Shown here in pieces: positions 29,637 through 37,475 of a DNA stretch of 64,000 bases. Location: contig CP058667.1 of the NCBI GenBank assembly GCA_020544305.1, positions 434,001-498,000 of the forward strand. The letters run 5' to 3'. A program made the translations under genes and the position numbers. This stretch comes from Staphylococcus taiwanensis. Lineage in GTDB: Bacteria; Bacillota; Bacilli; Staphylococcales; Staphylococcaceae. The first letter of the stretch is position 1, and every line of letters begins with the position of its first letter. The notes under the pieces were generated by a model. It did no database searches, was not told where the DNA came from, and worked only from the letters and a program-made list of their open reading frames with translations.

Positions 29637-29670
29637 TTATACATATAAAAAGTTTTCGGAGGCTCAGGGA

Positions 29671-30996
29671 ATGAAAAAGAACAAAATATTTGCTGTATTA
29701 ACAACAAGTGCTTTGTTACTCGCTGCGTGTAGTAATGGGGATAATTCATCTAACAGCGGGCAAAAAGGGGACAGCCAGAAGAATGAACAAACAAGTAGTA
29801 ATAGTCAAAGTGACAAATTAAAAGAAACAAATGACAAGAACAAGAATGAAAACAAAGTAGACTATCCTAAAGATGGTGTTAAAGGTATTTATGTGACGAG
29901 TAACTCAACTAAAGGTGAGAAATTAGATGAGTTAATTAAATTTATCAAAGATTCAAAATTAAATACGATGGTTATCGACGTTAAAGATGATGAAGGTAAC
30001 ATCACGATGAAGTTGAATACTGGTAATAAAAAAGTAGACAAAAATACATTAGATATTGTTGATGGTAAGAAATTATTAAAAAAATTACATGACAACCATA
30101 TTTATCCAATTGCACGTATTGTAACGTTTAAAGATACGAAATTGGCGAACGAACATCCAGAATGGTCATTCAAAAATAGTGATGGTTCTGTTTGGACGAA
30201 TGGTAAAGGCGATAGTTTTATTAATCCATTTATGAAAGAAGTTTGGGATTATGATATTACCATTGCTAAAGCGGCAGCTAAAGCTGGATTCCAAGATATT
30301 CAATTCGACTATGTCCGTTTCCCAGAAGGTTTTGAAAATGAAGCAGATAATTTAACTTATAATAAAGATGATTATAAAAACAGTAAGTTAAGTTCTGGTG
30401 ATCAACGTGTTGATACAATTACTAAGTTCTTGGAACATGCAAATAAAGAATTGAAACCAATGGGTGTAAATGTGTCTGCAGACGTATTTGGGTACTCAGC
30501 ATTAGTGAAAAATGCACCAGGTATTGGACAAAGTTTCCCTAAAATGTCTGAAAATGTAGATGCAATCTCATCTATGATTTATCCGTCACACTGGAGTAAC
30601 GGTGACTTCGGTTTAGATGCACCAGATACAGAACCATACAAAACGGTAAACCGTTATATTCAAAAAGAAAATAACTTATTGGATACTTTAGGTAAGAAGA
30701 AACCCATTTCTCGTCCTTGGATTCAAGACTTCACTGCTTCATATTTAGGAGATGGTAATTACATTGACTATGATGCTAAAGCAGTTTCTGAACAAGTCCA
30801 AGCGTTAAAAGATAATGGCGTAAATGAATTCTTATTATGGAATGCTGGTAATGATTATACTAAAGGTGCCAACTACAATCCTAAAAAGGGTAGTGCTAAA
30901 GAACGTGATCCAGAGGGTGTAGAACAAAATTCTAATAACAAAGATAGTAAAGAAAAAGACAGCAAAGACAATAAAGATAGCAAAAATAATAATTAA
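29671..30996 (+). CDS. DUF4015 lipoprotein, putative glycoside hydrolase
   Basis: A 441-residue exported lipoprotein (lipobox LLAAC, Cys20). A Ser/Asn/Lys-rich linker (~25-70) leads to a TIM-barrel-like domain of the DUF4015 putative glycoside hydrolase family (GVKGIYVTSNST, DIQFDYVRFPEGF, ISSMIYPSHW, FLLWNAGNDY). The conserved acidic residues in QFDYVRFPE and at the end of the barrel fit a carbohydrate-active enzyme. The tail is a Lys/Asp/Asn-rich low-complexity stretch. The ribosome site CGGAGG precedes the ATG. The substrate is unknown; cell-wall or capsule glycan is an inference. Confidence 0.82.
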   Translation: MKKNKIFAVLTTSALLLAACSNGDNSSNSGQKGDSQKNEQTSSNSQSDKLKETNDKNKNENKVDYPKDGVKGIYVTSNSTKGEKLDELIKFIKDSKLNTMVIDVKDDEGNITMKLNTGNKKVDKNTLDIVDGKKLLKKLHDNHIYPIARIVTFKDTKLANEHPEWSFKNSDGSVWTNGKGDSFINPFMKEVWDYDITIAKAAAKAGFQDIQFDYVRFPEGFENEADNLTYNKDDYKNSKLSSGDQRVDTITKFLEHANKELKPMGVNVSADVFGYSALVKNAPGIGQSFPKMSENVDAISSMIYPSHWSNGDFGLDAPDTEPYKTVNRYIQKENNLLDTLGKKKPISRPWIQDFTASYLGDGNYIDYDAKAVSEQVQALKDNGVNEFLLWNAGNDYTKGANYNPKKGSAKERDPEGVEQNSNNKDSKEKDSKDNKDSKNNN

Positions 30997-31003
30997 AGTA
31001 ATT

Positions 31004-31050
31004 AAAAATCAACTTAGTGTCGTGAAAGTGGCACTGAGTTGATTTTTTAT
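31004..31050. terminator. Terminator after the DUF4015 lipoprotein
   Basis: The arms AAATCAACTTAGTG and CACTGAGTTGATTT flank a GTGAAAG-type loop, followed by a T-tract. Confidence 0.85.
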
Positions 31051-31097
31051 GGACTATAAGATAAATTTCATGCTTAAATTGATTTTTCAACATGATG

Positions 31098-31727
31098 CTA
31101 TGATGTTTTTTTATTTAATCGTCTAGTTACTAAAGTACCACCTAATAATAAAAAGATACTACCAAGTACTTGTGCTGATGGCGTGTTATCAGCTTCACCC
31201 GTTTGAGGTAAAGTTTTAATTGAAGCGGATGATGGGTTATAGTCATTGTTTTTAAGTTTATGAGATGACGGAACTTCAGAAGATTTAACATTACCTACAT
31301 AATATGAATTTAATTCACGTGCACAATCTACAGAATGAACTTTTGAGTTATTATGTTCTTGGTTATCAACTTCAGCCGCATTGGCAATACCGTGTTCAGC
31401 GTAAGTTACGCCACTTTGTAATTGATTATAGCTACTGAATTTATCATTTTTATATTCGACTTCACCATTTTTATAAACTTTATAAACACCTAAACCGGCA
31501 TTAGCTTTATTGTGACTTTTAATCTCAAAATAATTTCCTTTATCAATCGCTTTATTTAAATTTTGTAAATCAGGGTTGCCTCCGCTATTTAATAATGCCT
31601 CTGAAGCAACTTGTTGTGCATTGTCTTTCGTTACAATATCAGCTGCCAAAGCATGATTTGAACCTAGAGAAGTCAAAATAACAGTACTAGTTAAAAGCGT
31701 TGAACCGATAATAGAAATCTTCTTCAC
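31098..31727 (-). CDS. Small LPXTG cell-wall-anchored surface protein
   Basis: A 209-residue secreted protein. An N-terminal signal peptide (about 28 residues, ending ANHALAA-like) is followed by a ~140-residue domain without a recognised family. A sortase signal LPQTGEA lies near residue 174, then a hydrophobic helix and the positively charged tail RRLNKKTS. It would be covalently linked to peptidoglycan by SrtA. The domain has a repeated VYKNGEVEYKND-like, PepSY-reminiscent pattern, but no firm homology is claimed. Single gene, converging with the DUF4015 gene. Confidence 0.75.
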   Translation of the reverse strand: MKKISIIGSTLLTSTVILTSLGSNHALAADIVTKDNAQQVASEALLNSGGNPDLQNLNKAIDKGNYFEIKSHNKANAGLGVYKVYKNGEVEYKNDKFSSYNQLQSGVTYAEHGIANAAEVDNQEHNNSKVHSVDCARELNSYYVGNVKSSEVPSSHKLKNNDYNPSSASIKTLPQTGEADNTPSAQVLGSIFLLLGGTLVTRRLNKKTS

Positions 31728-31895
31728 AATGAAAACCCCATTTCATTTATTATCATTTACAACCTTAGTTTAACACGCATCATTGGTTTGAATACGGGCT
31801 TAAAGTAAACGATATTTAAACTTTAATCCAGCTTAAAAAATGGCGTCTTTGTAAAGATATCTTAATAATATTAAAGTTTATATGAAATTAGCCAT

Positions 31896-32321
31896 TTAGT
31901 GTTTCTTTTTCGAAAAGAAGGGAATAGCCCAAGCCATTAAACAAGAAAAAATAATATGTGCAATTATCCACAAACCATACTCTATCCAACTAAACTGGAA
32001 TATAGAACGTTGAGCGATAAAATTTAATAATGGATATAATAATATGAAAGTAATCATTAAAAACAGATAACTTAACTGATAAATTAGCTTTGATATATGA
32101 TAAATGATTAAAAATATAATATAAATCGATATGCCAATCATAATATGAATGAGTATCTCTAATGCAAGTGGCGTCTTACTTGGATCAACTAAAAAATCAA
32201 TATTAATTAATAGTAGTGTAAGGTGCGTGTGTTGCATAAAAACATCCATCATAGCCATTGTGATTAATAAAATCGTACTGATGACAATGGCACTTATAAG
32301 ATGATAGCGATAACGTATCAT
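31896..32321 (-). CDS. Hypothetical four-helix membrane protein
   Basis: A 141-residue very hydrophobic protein with about four membrane segments (residues ~8-28, 45-70, 80-105, 115-135) and a basic C-terminus (SKKKH). I do not recognise the family. ATG 32321 is favoured over GTG 32327 because of its spacing from AAGG. It diverges from the SAM riboswitch/metQ unit; the two share a 190-base intergenic region that includes a large palindrome. Confidence 0.55.
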   Translation of the reverse strand: MIRYRYHLISAIVISTILLITMAMMDVFMQHTHLTLLLINIDFLVDPSKTPLALEILIHIMIGISIYIIFLIIYHISKLIYQLSYLFLMITFILLYPLLNFIAQRSIFQFSWIEYGLWIIAHIIFSCLMAWAIPFFSKKKH

Positions 32322-32384
32322 GGACACCCATCCTTAATATTCGTGTTGCAATGTATATTCCCGTATTATCTAGAATGTACACTT

Positions 32385-32443
32385 TTATTATTTTTAGAAA
32401 ATTCTAAAAATAATATTGACCTTAATATAACTGCATGCTAAGA
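32385..32443 (+). promoter_or_regulatory. 30-bp palindrome and promoter of the SAM-riboswitch transcript
   Basis: TATTATTTTTAGAA and TTCTAAAAATAATA are perfect 14-bp arms around AA (32385-32414). Immediately next comes -35 TTGACC (32415-32420), a 17-bp spacer and -10 TAAGAT (32438-32443). The palindrome abuts the -35, a position typical for an activator or repressor dimer. Confidence 0.65.
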
Positions 32444-32469
32444 TAAAAACAATTCAATATAGCTAACAA

Positions 32470-32622
32470 ACTCTTATCAAGAGTGGTGGAGGGATGTGCC
32501 CTAAGAAGCCCGGCAACCGTCGTTTTACGAAATGGTGCTAATTCACATAAAGTAGACAATACTTTAAGAGATAAGAGAAAGTGCATCGATACTTTCTCTT
32601 AAATAATAGAAAGTATTTTTTT
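32470..32622 (+). ncRNA. SAM-I (S-box) riboswitch with antiterminator and terminator
   Basis: The S-box core is visible as CTCTTATCAAGAGTGGTGGA, GGGATGTGCCC, then GCCCGGCAACC and GGTGCTAATTC. Helix P1 is CTCTTATC (32471-32478) with GATAAGAG (32570-32577). The 3' side of P1 can instead pair as AAGAGAAAGT with ACTTTCTCTT (32573-32600, antiterminator). The terminator is ATACTTTC with GAAAGTAT (32589-32616) followed by seven T residues. This is the standard logic: high SAM forms P1 and the terminator and switches metQ off. Confidence 0.96.
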
Positions 32623-32688
32623 ATGTCTTCTAACTATTTAAGAGTTGTTCTGAAATTGAAGAATCTATTCAAAGAGGTGTCGATATAC

Positions 32689-33504
32689 ATGAAGAAGTAT
32701 TTAAGTATCGTTAGTATTTTAGTCTTAATTATCGTATTAACAGCGTGTGGTAAAGATAAAGAAGATAGCAAGAAGATTACTGTTGCTGCATCTCCCGCAC
32801 CACATGGTGATGTATTAAAGAAAGCTAAAGAACAATTAAAGAAAAAAGGGTATGACTTAGAGGTCAAAGAAGTCAATGACTACAAAGTACCTAATAAACT
32901 TTTGGATAAAGGTGATGTTGATGCTAATTTCTTCCAACATGTACCTTATTTAAATGCTGAAAAGAAAAGTCACGGTTATAAAATAGAAGAATTAGGTAAA
33001 GTGTTTACAACACCCATGGGCGTTTACAGTAAGAAATATAAACATTTAAAAGATATTCCAGACGGGTCAACCATTTATGTCTCTAATAATCCAGCAGAAG
33101 AAGGGCGATTTTTATCTTTCTTTGTAGATGCCGGTTTAATTAAACTTAAAAAAGGTGTCAAAATCGAAGATGCCAAATTTGAAGATATTGCTGAGAATAA
33201 AAAAAATTTAAAATTTAATCATCAACAAGGTGCTGAGTTTCTACCTAAAACATACAAAAATGGTGAAGGGGCAGCAGTTATAATGAATTCAAACTATGCG
33301 ATTGATAACGGTCTGAAACCGTCTAAAGATGCCATTGTAATGGAAGGCAAATCTTCTCCTTTCGCAAACATTATCGCTGTTAAAGAAGGCCATAAAAACG
33401 ATAAAAAATTCCAAGAATTATTAAAAGTAATGCAATCAAAAGAAATTAAAGATTACATTAAGAAAGAATATGGCGATGACGTGATTCCATATGAAAGTAA
33501 ATAA
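32689..33504 (+). CDS. metQ: MetQ-like methionine-binding lipoprotein
   Basis: A 271-residue NlpA/MetQ family substrate-binding lipoprotein (lipobox LTAC, Cys20), which binds methionine outside the membrane. Family motifs include ASPAPHGDVL, DANFFQHVPYL, GKVFTTPMGVYS and NPAEEGR. The frame opens at 32581 inside the riboswitch, but ATG 32689 starts the signal peptide and has the ribosome site AAAGAGGTG. The SAM riboswitch upstream supports a methionine role. No MetN ATPase or MetI permease gene follows: transcription ends at 33584-33636. It must work with an ABC transporter encoded elsewhere. Confidence 0.92.
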   Translation: MKKYLSIVSILVLIIVLTACGKDKEDSKKITVAASPAPHGDVLKKAKEQLKKKGYDLEVKEVNDYKVPNKLLDKGDVDANFFQHVPYLNAEKKSHGYKIEELGKVFTTPMGVYSKKYKHLKDIPDGSTIYVSNNPAEEGRFLSFFVDAGLIKLKKGVKIEDAKFEDIAENKKNLKFNHQQGAEFLPKTYKNGEGAAVIMNSNYAIDNGLKPSKDAIVMEGKSSPFANIIAVKEGHKNDKKFQELLKVMQSKEIKDYIKKEYGDDVIPYESK

Positions 33505-33583
33505 TTCCAAATGACTGAATCTTATAATTATATAGTGTAACGCACAGTTTGAAATTTATAATTATATTGATCATCGAAATGCT

Positions 33584-33638
33584 ACAGACATGACGAGTAT
33601 GATTTAACACATTTACGTTTAGTCATGTCTGTTTTATC
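33584..33638 (+). terminator. Terminator after metQ
   Basis: The arms ACAGACATGAC and GTCATGTCTGT enclose a loop of about 27 bases and run into TTTTA. Confidence 0.8.
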
Positions 33639-33681
33639 TATAAGAACGAATGCAAGATACAGTGAAAGTTTAAGATTTTTA

Positions 33682-33696
33682 ATTTTTCAGAAAATA
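33682..33696. promoter_or_regulatory. CodY-like box upstream of the aminotransferase
   Basis: ATTTTTCAGAAAATA matches the CodY consensus AATTTTCWGAAAATT at 13 of 15 positions, 104 bases before the aminotransferase start. CodY represses amino acid metabolism genes when branched-chain amino acids and GTP are abundant. Confidence 0.6.
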
Positions 33697-33799
33697 TTTA
33701 CAAATCTGACAATTATTAGTATATTGGTACTTATTACTTCAAAATGTTTATTTGTGTAGCGAATGTTAGGGATGGCTACACTTGGGAGGATGAGTACAA

Positions 33800-35137
33800 G
33801 TGAGTAAGGCAGAGCAATTGATTAATGAAGACGGGAAATACTTTGCGGCATCTGGAAGAATTAAATATTATCCATTAGCCATTGACCACGGATATGGTGC
33901 GACATTGGTCGATGTAGATGGTAAAGAATATATTGATTTATTGTCTAGTGCAAGCTCACAAAATGTAGGGCATGCACCTAAGCCTGTAACTGAAGCGATT
34001 CAGAAGCAAGCAGAGAAATTTATCCACTATACACCAGCCTACATGTATCATGAACCAGCTGTGAAATTATCGAAGAAACTTTGCGAAATTGCCCCTGGCG
34101 ATTATGAGAAACGTGTGACTTTTGGTCTGAGTGGTTCCGATGCGAATGATGGCATTATTAAATTTGCACGTGCTTATACAGGGCGACCGTATATCATTAG
34201 TTTTACAAATGCGTATCATGGTTCAACATTCGGTTCACTATCTATGTCTGCTATTAGTTTAAATATGCGTAAGCATTATGGGCCTTTATTAAATGGCTTT
34301 TATCATATTCCTTTTCCGGATAAATATAGAGGCATGTATGAACAACCGAATCCTAATACAGTAGAGGAATATCTTGCGCCACTTAAAGAGATGTTTGCGA
34401 AATATGTACCAGCAGAAGAAGTTGCATGTATCGTTGTTGAAACCATTCAAGGAGATGGTGGATTGCTAGAACCTGTTGATGGATATTTTGAGGCGTTAGA
34501 AGCGTTGTGTCATGAACATGGCATTTTAATTGCTGTGGACGATATTCAACAAGGTTTAGGACGAACAGGTACTTGGAGTTCAATCGATCATTATAACTTT
34601 ACACCTGATTTAGTGACGTTTGGTAAATCGTTGGCAGGTGGTTTACCTATGTCAGCTATTGTTGGTCGTAAAGAAATCATAGAGACACTTGAGGCACCGG
34701 CACATCTCTTTACTACAGGTGCCAATCCAGTGAGTTGTGAAGCGGCTTTAGCTACATTAGGTATGATTGAAGATGAAGATTTACTAACTGCTAGTTCTGA
34801 AAAGGGGACATACGTCCGTAAGCGAATGGATCAATGGACTGATCAATATGAATTCGTGGGAGATGTACGAGGCAAAGGATTATCAATTGGTATTGATATC
34901 GTATCAGACAAGCAAGCTAAAACGAGAGCCTCAGAAGAAGCCTTGAAAATATGTAATTACTGTTTTGATCATGGATTGGTATTAATCGCAGTTGCAGGTA
35001 ATGTGCTTCGCTTCCAACCACCATTAGTGATTACGTATGAGCAATTAGATTATGCTTTAGATACAATAGAAGATGCTTTACAAGCATTACAAGAGGGACA
35101 ATTAGATAACTATAATATAGACGGACAAGGTTGGTAA
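33800..35137 (+). CDS. Class III PLP aminotransferase (GABA/omega-aminotransferase type)
   Basis: A 445-residue PLP-dependent aminotransferase. GLSGSDANDGIIKFARAYTGR holds the phosphate-binding region (~110-130). VETIQGDGG and VDDIQQGLGRTG (~247) and the Schiff-base Lys in TFGKSLAGGLP (Lys276) are all in family order. It is close to 4-aminobutyrate and related omega-amino acid transaminases, but the true substrate is not known. GTG 33800 is the start, 10 bases after GGGAGG. It converges with an amino acid permease gene, and both have CodY-like boxes, so uptake and transamination of the same amino acid is plausible. The same pair exists next to fda/mqo in S. aureus. Confidence 0.88.
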   Translation: MSKAEQLINEDGKYFAASGRIKYYPLAIDHGYGATLVDVDGKEYIDLLSSASSQNVGHAPKPVTEAIQKQAEKFIHYTPAYMYHEPAVKLSKKLCEIAPGDYEKRVTFGLSGSDANDGIIKFARAYTGRPYIISFTNAYHGSTFGSLSMSAISLNMRKHYGPLLNGFYHIPFPDKYRGMYEQPNPNTVEEYLAPLKEMFAKYVPAEEVACIVVETIQGDGGLLEPVDGYFEALEALCHEHGILIAVDDIQQGLGRTGTWSSIDHYNFTPDLVTFGKSLAGGLPMSAIVGRKEIIETLEAPAHLFTTGANPVSCEAALATLGMIEDEDLLTASSEKGTYVRKRMDQWTDQYEFVGDVRGKGLSIGIDIVSDKQAKTRASEEALKICNYCFDHGLVLIAVAGNVLRFQPPLVITYEQLDYALDTIEDALQALQEGQLDNYNIDGQGW

Positions 35138-35157
35138 TAAGAAAAAAGATGCCATGA

Positions 35158-35249
35158 AAATAGGACTGATGATTTTTGTCATCAGTCCTATTTAATGTTG
35201 AATTTTAAAAGCACTTATCTCATTTAATTTGATGAGATAAGTGCTTTTT
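35158..35249. terminator. Two back-to-back terminator hairpins
   Basis: Hairpin 1 (35158-35192) has arms AAATAGGACTGATGA and TCATCAGTCCTATTT. Hairpin 2 (35207-35249) has arms AAAAGCACTTATCTCAT and ATGAGATAAGTGCTTTT with T/A tails on both sides. They separate the converging aminotransferase and permease genes. Confidence 0.85.
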
Positions 35250-35261
35250 GTTATGTCTATA

Positions 35262-36713
35262 TTAATCTTTAGGAACGATATAGTCTTTTTCTTCATTTTT
35301 CTTAGAGTGGCGAACACCATAGAGTAAATAGATGACGATACCAACTAAGAACCAAATGACAGTATATAGTTTAGCCTCGTAGCTTAATCCCCAGAATACA
35401 AGTAATACTAAAACAAATGTAATCACTGGTAATACAGGGAAGAATGGTACTTTAAATGATGGTACTGGTAAGTCTTTACCTTCACGTTTTCTTAAACGAT
35501 ACATTGCAAGAGATACAAACATAAATGCTACTAATGTACCAGCTGAGATAAGCTGTGCTAAGAATGCGAATGGGAACATTGAACCAATTAACACACCAAT
35601 AATAGTTAAAATTAATAACGCTCTGTTTGGTAAATGTTTATGGTTTAATTTAGATAACCAAGGTGGTAATAAACCATCACGTCCGAATGAATAAAGTAAA
35701 CGTGAACCTGCCAACATCATACCAATTAAAGCAGTAAACATACCCATAACTGAAATGGCTTGGATAATCGCTGCGATAACACCATGTCCACTTTGACGTA
35801 ATGCCCAACCTACTGGTTCAGCGTTATCCGCATACTCAGAATAATGGAACATACCTACTAATACTAATGCAACCCCTACGAATAATACGAGTGCTACGCC
35901 TAATGAACCAAGAATACCGCGTGGCATTGTTCGTTGAGGGTCAATGGCTTCTGCAGAGTTTGCAGCGATTGAGTCAAAGCCAATGTAAGCTAAGAATATC
36001 ATTGAAACCCCAGCATAGATACCTTGCCATCCACCAAAGTCACCGTTGTCAGTTACTTTGTGTTCAGGAATAAAAGGTACATAATTTGATGCATGAATTG
36101 CAGTTAAACCAACGATGATAAATAATACAATCGCAAATACTTTAAGTATAACCAAGACATTTTCTACACGTGCTGCTTCAGTCATACCACGAGAAAGGAT
36201 AACCGCAGTGATAATGATAACGATAGCAGCAATGATATCGATAACGCCGCCATCAGAACCAAAAGGATTAGACAATGCTTTCGGTAATACAATACCTAAT
36301 GGGGAAACGAGTCCTCGTAAGTTTGCTGAGAAACCGGAAGCTACAAAGGCTACGGCGATAAAGTACTCAGCTAAAAGTGCCCAACCTGCTACCCATCCAG
36401 CGAATTCTCCAAATAAAACGTTAATCCAAGAATAAGCTGAACCTGCGAACGGCATTGTGGATGCCATTTCTGCATATGAGAATGCTACTAAACCAGCTAC
36501 AATGGCTGCTAATAAGAAAGATAGCGCTACTGCAGGACCGGCATGTTCAGCAGCAACCACGCCAGGTAGCGTGAAGATAGCTGTTGATACAATGGTACCT
36601 ACACCTAATGCAAGAAAATCTCGAACACGTAATGTACGTTTTAAATGACCATCTTTATTTTGGTAGATAGTGGGATCTTCTTTTCGTGTTAAATTTTTGA
36701 AAAAACTGGCCAT
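35262..36713 (-). CDS. APC-family amino acid permease (YfnA/CAT type)
   Basis: A 483-residue permease with about 12-14 membrane segments. The N-terminal DFLALGVGTIVSTAIFTLPG is the APC helix 1 with its unwound glycine motif, and the loop after helix 8 (SFGRDGLLPPWLSKLN) is typical of the cationic amino acid transporter branch. The tail is charged (HSKKNEEKDYIVPKD). The specificity is unknown. A nearly perfect CodY-like box about 100 bases upstream and the converging aminotransferase suggest use in amino acid catabolism. Confidence 0.9.
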   Translation of the reverse strand: MASFFKNLTRKEDPTIYQNKDGHLKRTLRVRDFLALGVGTIVSTAIFTLPGVVAAEHAGPAVALSFLLAAIVAGLVAFSYAEMASTMPFAGSAYSWINVLFGEFAGWVAGWALLAEYFIAVAFVASGFSANLRGLVSPLGIVLPKALSNPFGSDGGVIDIIAAIVIIITAVILSRGMTEAARVENVLVILKVFAIVLFIIVGLTAIHASNYVPFIPEHKVTDNGDFGGWQGIYAGVSMIFLAYIGFDSIAANSAEAIDPQRTMPRGILGSLGVALVLFVGVALVLVGMFHYSEYADNAEPVGWALRQSGHGVIAAIIQAISVMGMFTALIGMMLAGSRLLYSFGRDGLLPPWLSKLNHKHLPNRALLILTIIGVLIGSMFPFAFLAQLISAGTLVAFMFVSLAMYRLRKREGKDLPVPSFKVPFFPVLPVITFVLVLLVFWGLSYEAKLYTVIWFLVGIVIYLLYGVRHSKKNEEKDYIVPKD

Positions 36714-36812
36714 AATGATGAACCTCCACTTTATATTTTAATCTTTTATAAGATCAACTTGTTAACGAATGAACATTTATAATATTAGCACAAAACTTTA
36801 TGTTTTTGTCTA

Positions 36813-36827
36813 AAATTTCTGAAAATT
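36813..36827. promoter_or_regulatory. CodY-like box upstream of the amino acid permease
   Basis: AAATTTCTGAAAATT matches the CodY consensus AATTTTCWGAAAATT at 14 of 15 positions, 100 bases from the permease start codon. Confidence 0.7.
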
Positions 36828-37053
36828 TTAAGTTTTCTTACTTTTTATAAAATGACGGTACGCAACAAGGAAAATTTAAATGATAGATTTGATTATAACA
36901 GATATAAGTGAAATAAAAACAATTAAAAAGAGTAAAATTATACTATAAATATAAAAAGTAGATATTATGTCAACATTAGCACCTTAATAAATAAGGATAA
37001 GTCAAGTGATTAGACCTTTTTTGAGGCTGATTTTCATAAAAAATGAAACAAAG

Positions 37054-37074
37054 TTGACCTATTCCAATATGGAA
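37054..37074 (+). promoter_or_regulatory. Candidate operator/promoter for the alsS leader
   Basis: TTGACC (37054-37059) could be a -35 element. The palindrome TTCCA-ATA-TGGAA at 37062-37074 lies just after it. The -10 is weak (TTCTAT around 37079), so the promoter call is tentative. Confidence 0.35.
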
Positions 37075-37350
37075 TCGGTTCTATCGAAAATATGTATTTT
37101 ATTTATATTAAAGCCCATACTATAATTAATCACGTAATAAAGTTACAACATATTCAAATTCAAACAATTCTCTTAATGTGTTGTGTAGCAATCATTCCCC
37201 TAAAGATTGTCAAAGCAATAGTCGCTAACGAGAAGCGAATTGTATACACAATAAAGACATATAAACAGAAGACTCCCATCTCACATTTGAATATGCTTAA
37301 ATAACTGAGATTACATCGCAACATCGAAATATGAAGTAACTTTAAATATA

Positions 37351-37430
37351 AAGAAGCCGCAAACAACATGTGACTAAGTCTTTCCCTCTTTTTCCCTTAA
37401 AAAAATAGACATGTGTGTGGCTTCTTTTTT
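37351..37430 (+). terminator. Terminator or attenuator 45 bases upstream of alsS
   Basis: AAGAAGCCGCAAACAACATGT pairs imperfectly with ACATGTGTGTGGCTTCTT and is followed by a T-tract. It stands directly before alsS with no obvious promoter between them, so it may be an attenuator. Alternatively it ends a small RNA encoded upstream. Confidence 0.65.
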
Positions 37431-37475
37431 AATATAAAAATTTAGTATATAGGTATTTGAAAGGATATGAATGTA

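Larger units (their letters stand above)
36714..37475. other. Long intergenic region between the permease and alsS
   Basis: No convincing gene is seen over about 760 bases. It contains the permease promoter side with a CodY-like box (36813-36827), a candidate rightward promoter with TTGACC (37054-37059) and a TTCCA-ATA-TGGAA palindrome in its spacer, about 270 bases of unassigned A/T-rich sequence, and a terminator hairpin just before alsS. Short open frames in it have no good ribosome sites. Confidence 0.6.

Noticed and set aside
37092..37304. A 70-codon open frame upstream of alsS
   Set aside because: No ribosome site, no family resemblance, and an overlapping open frame on the other strand; A/T-rich DNA gives such frames by chance. 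The region is treated as leader or intergenic.
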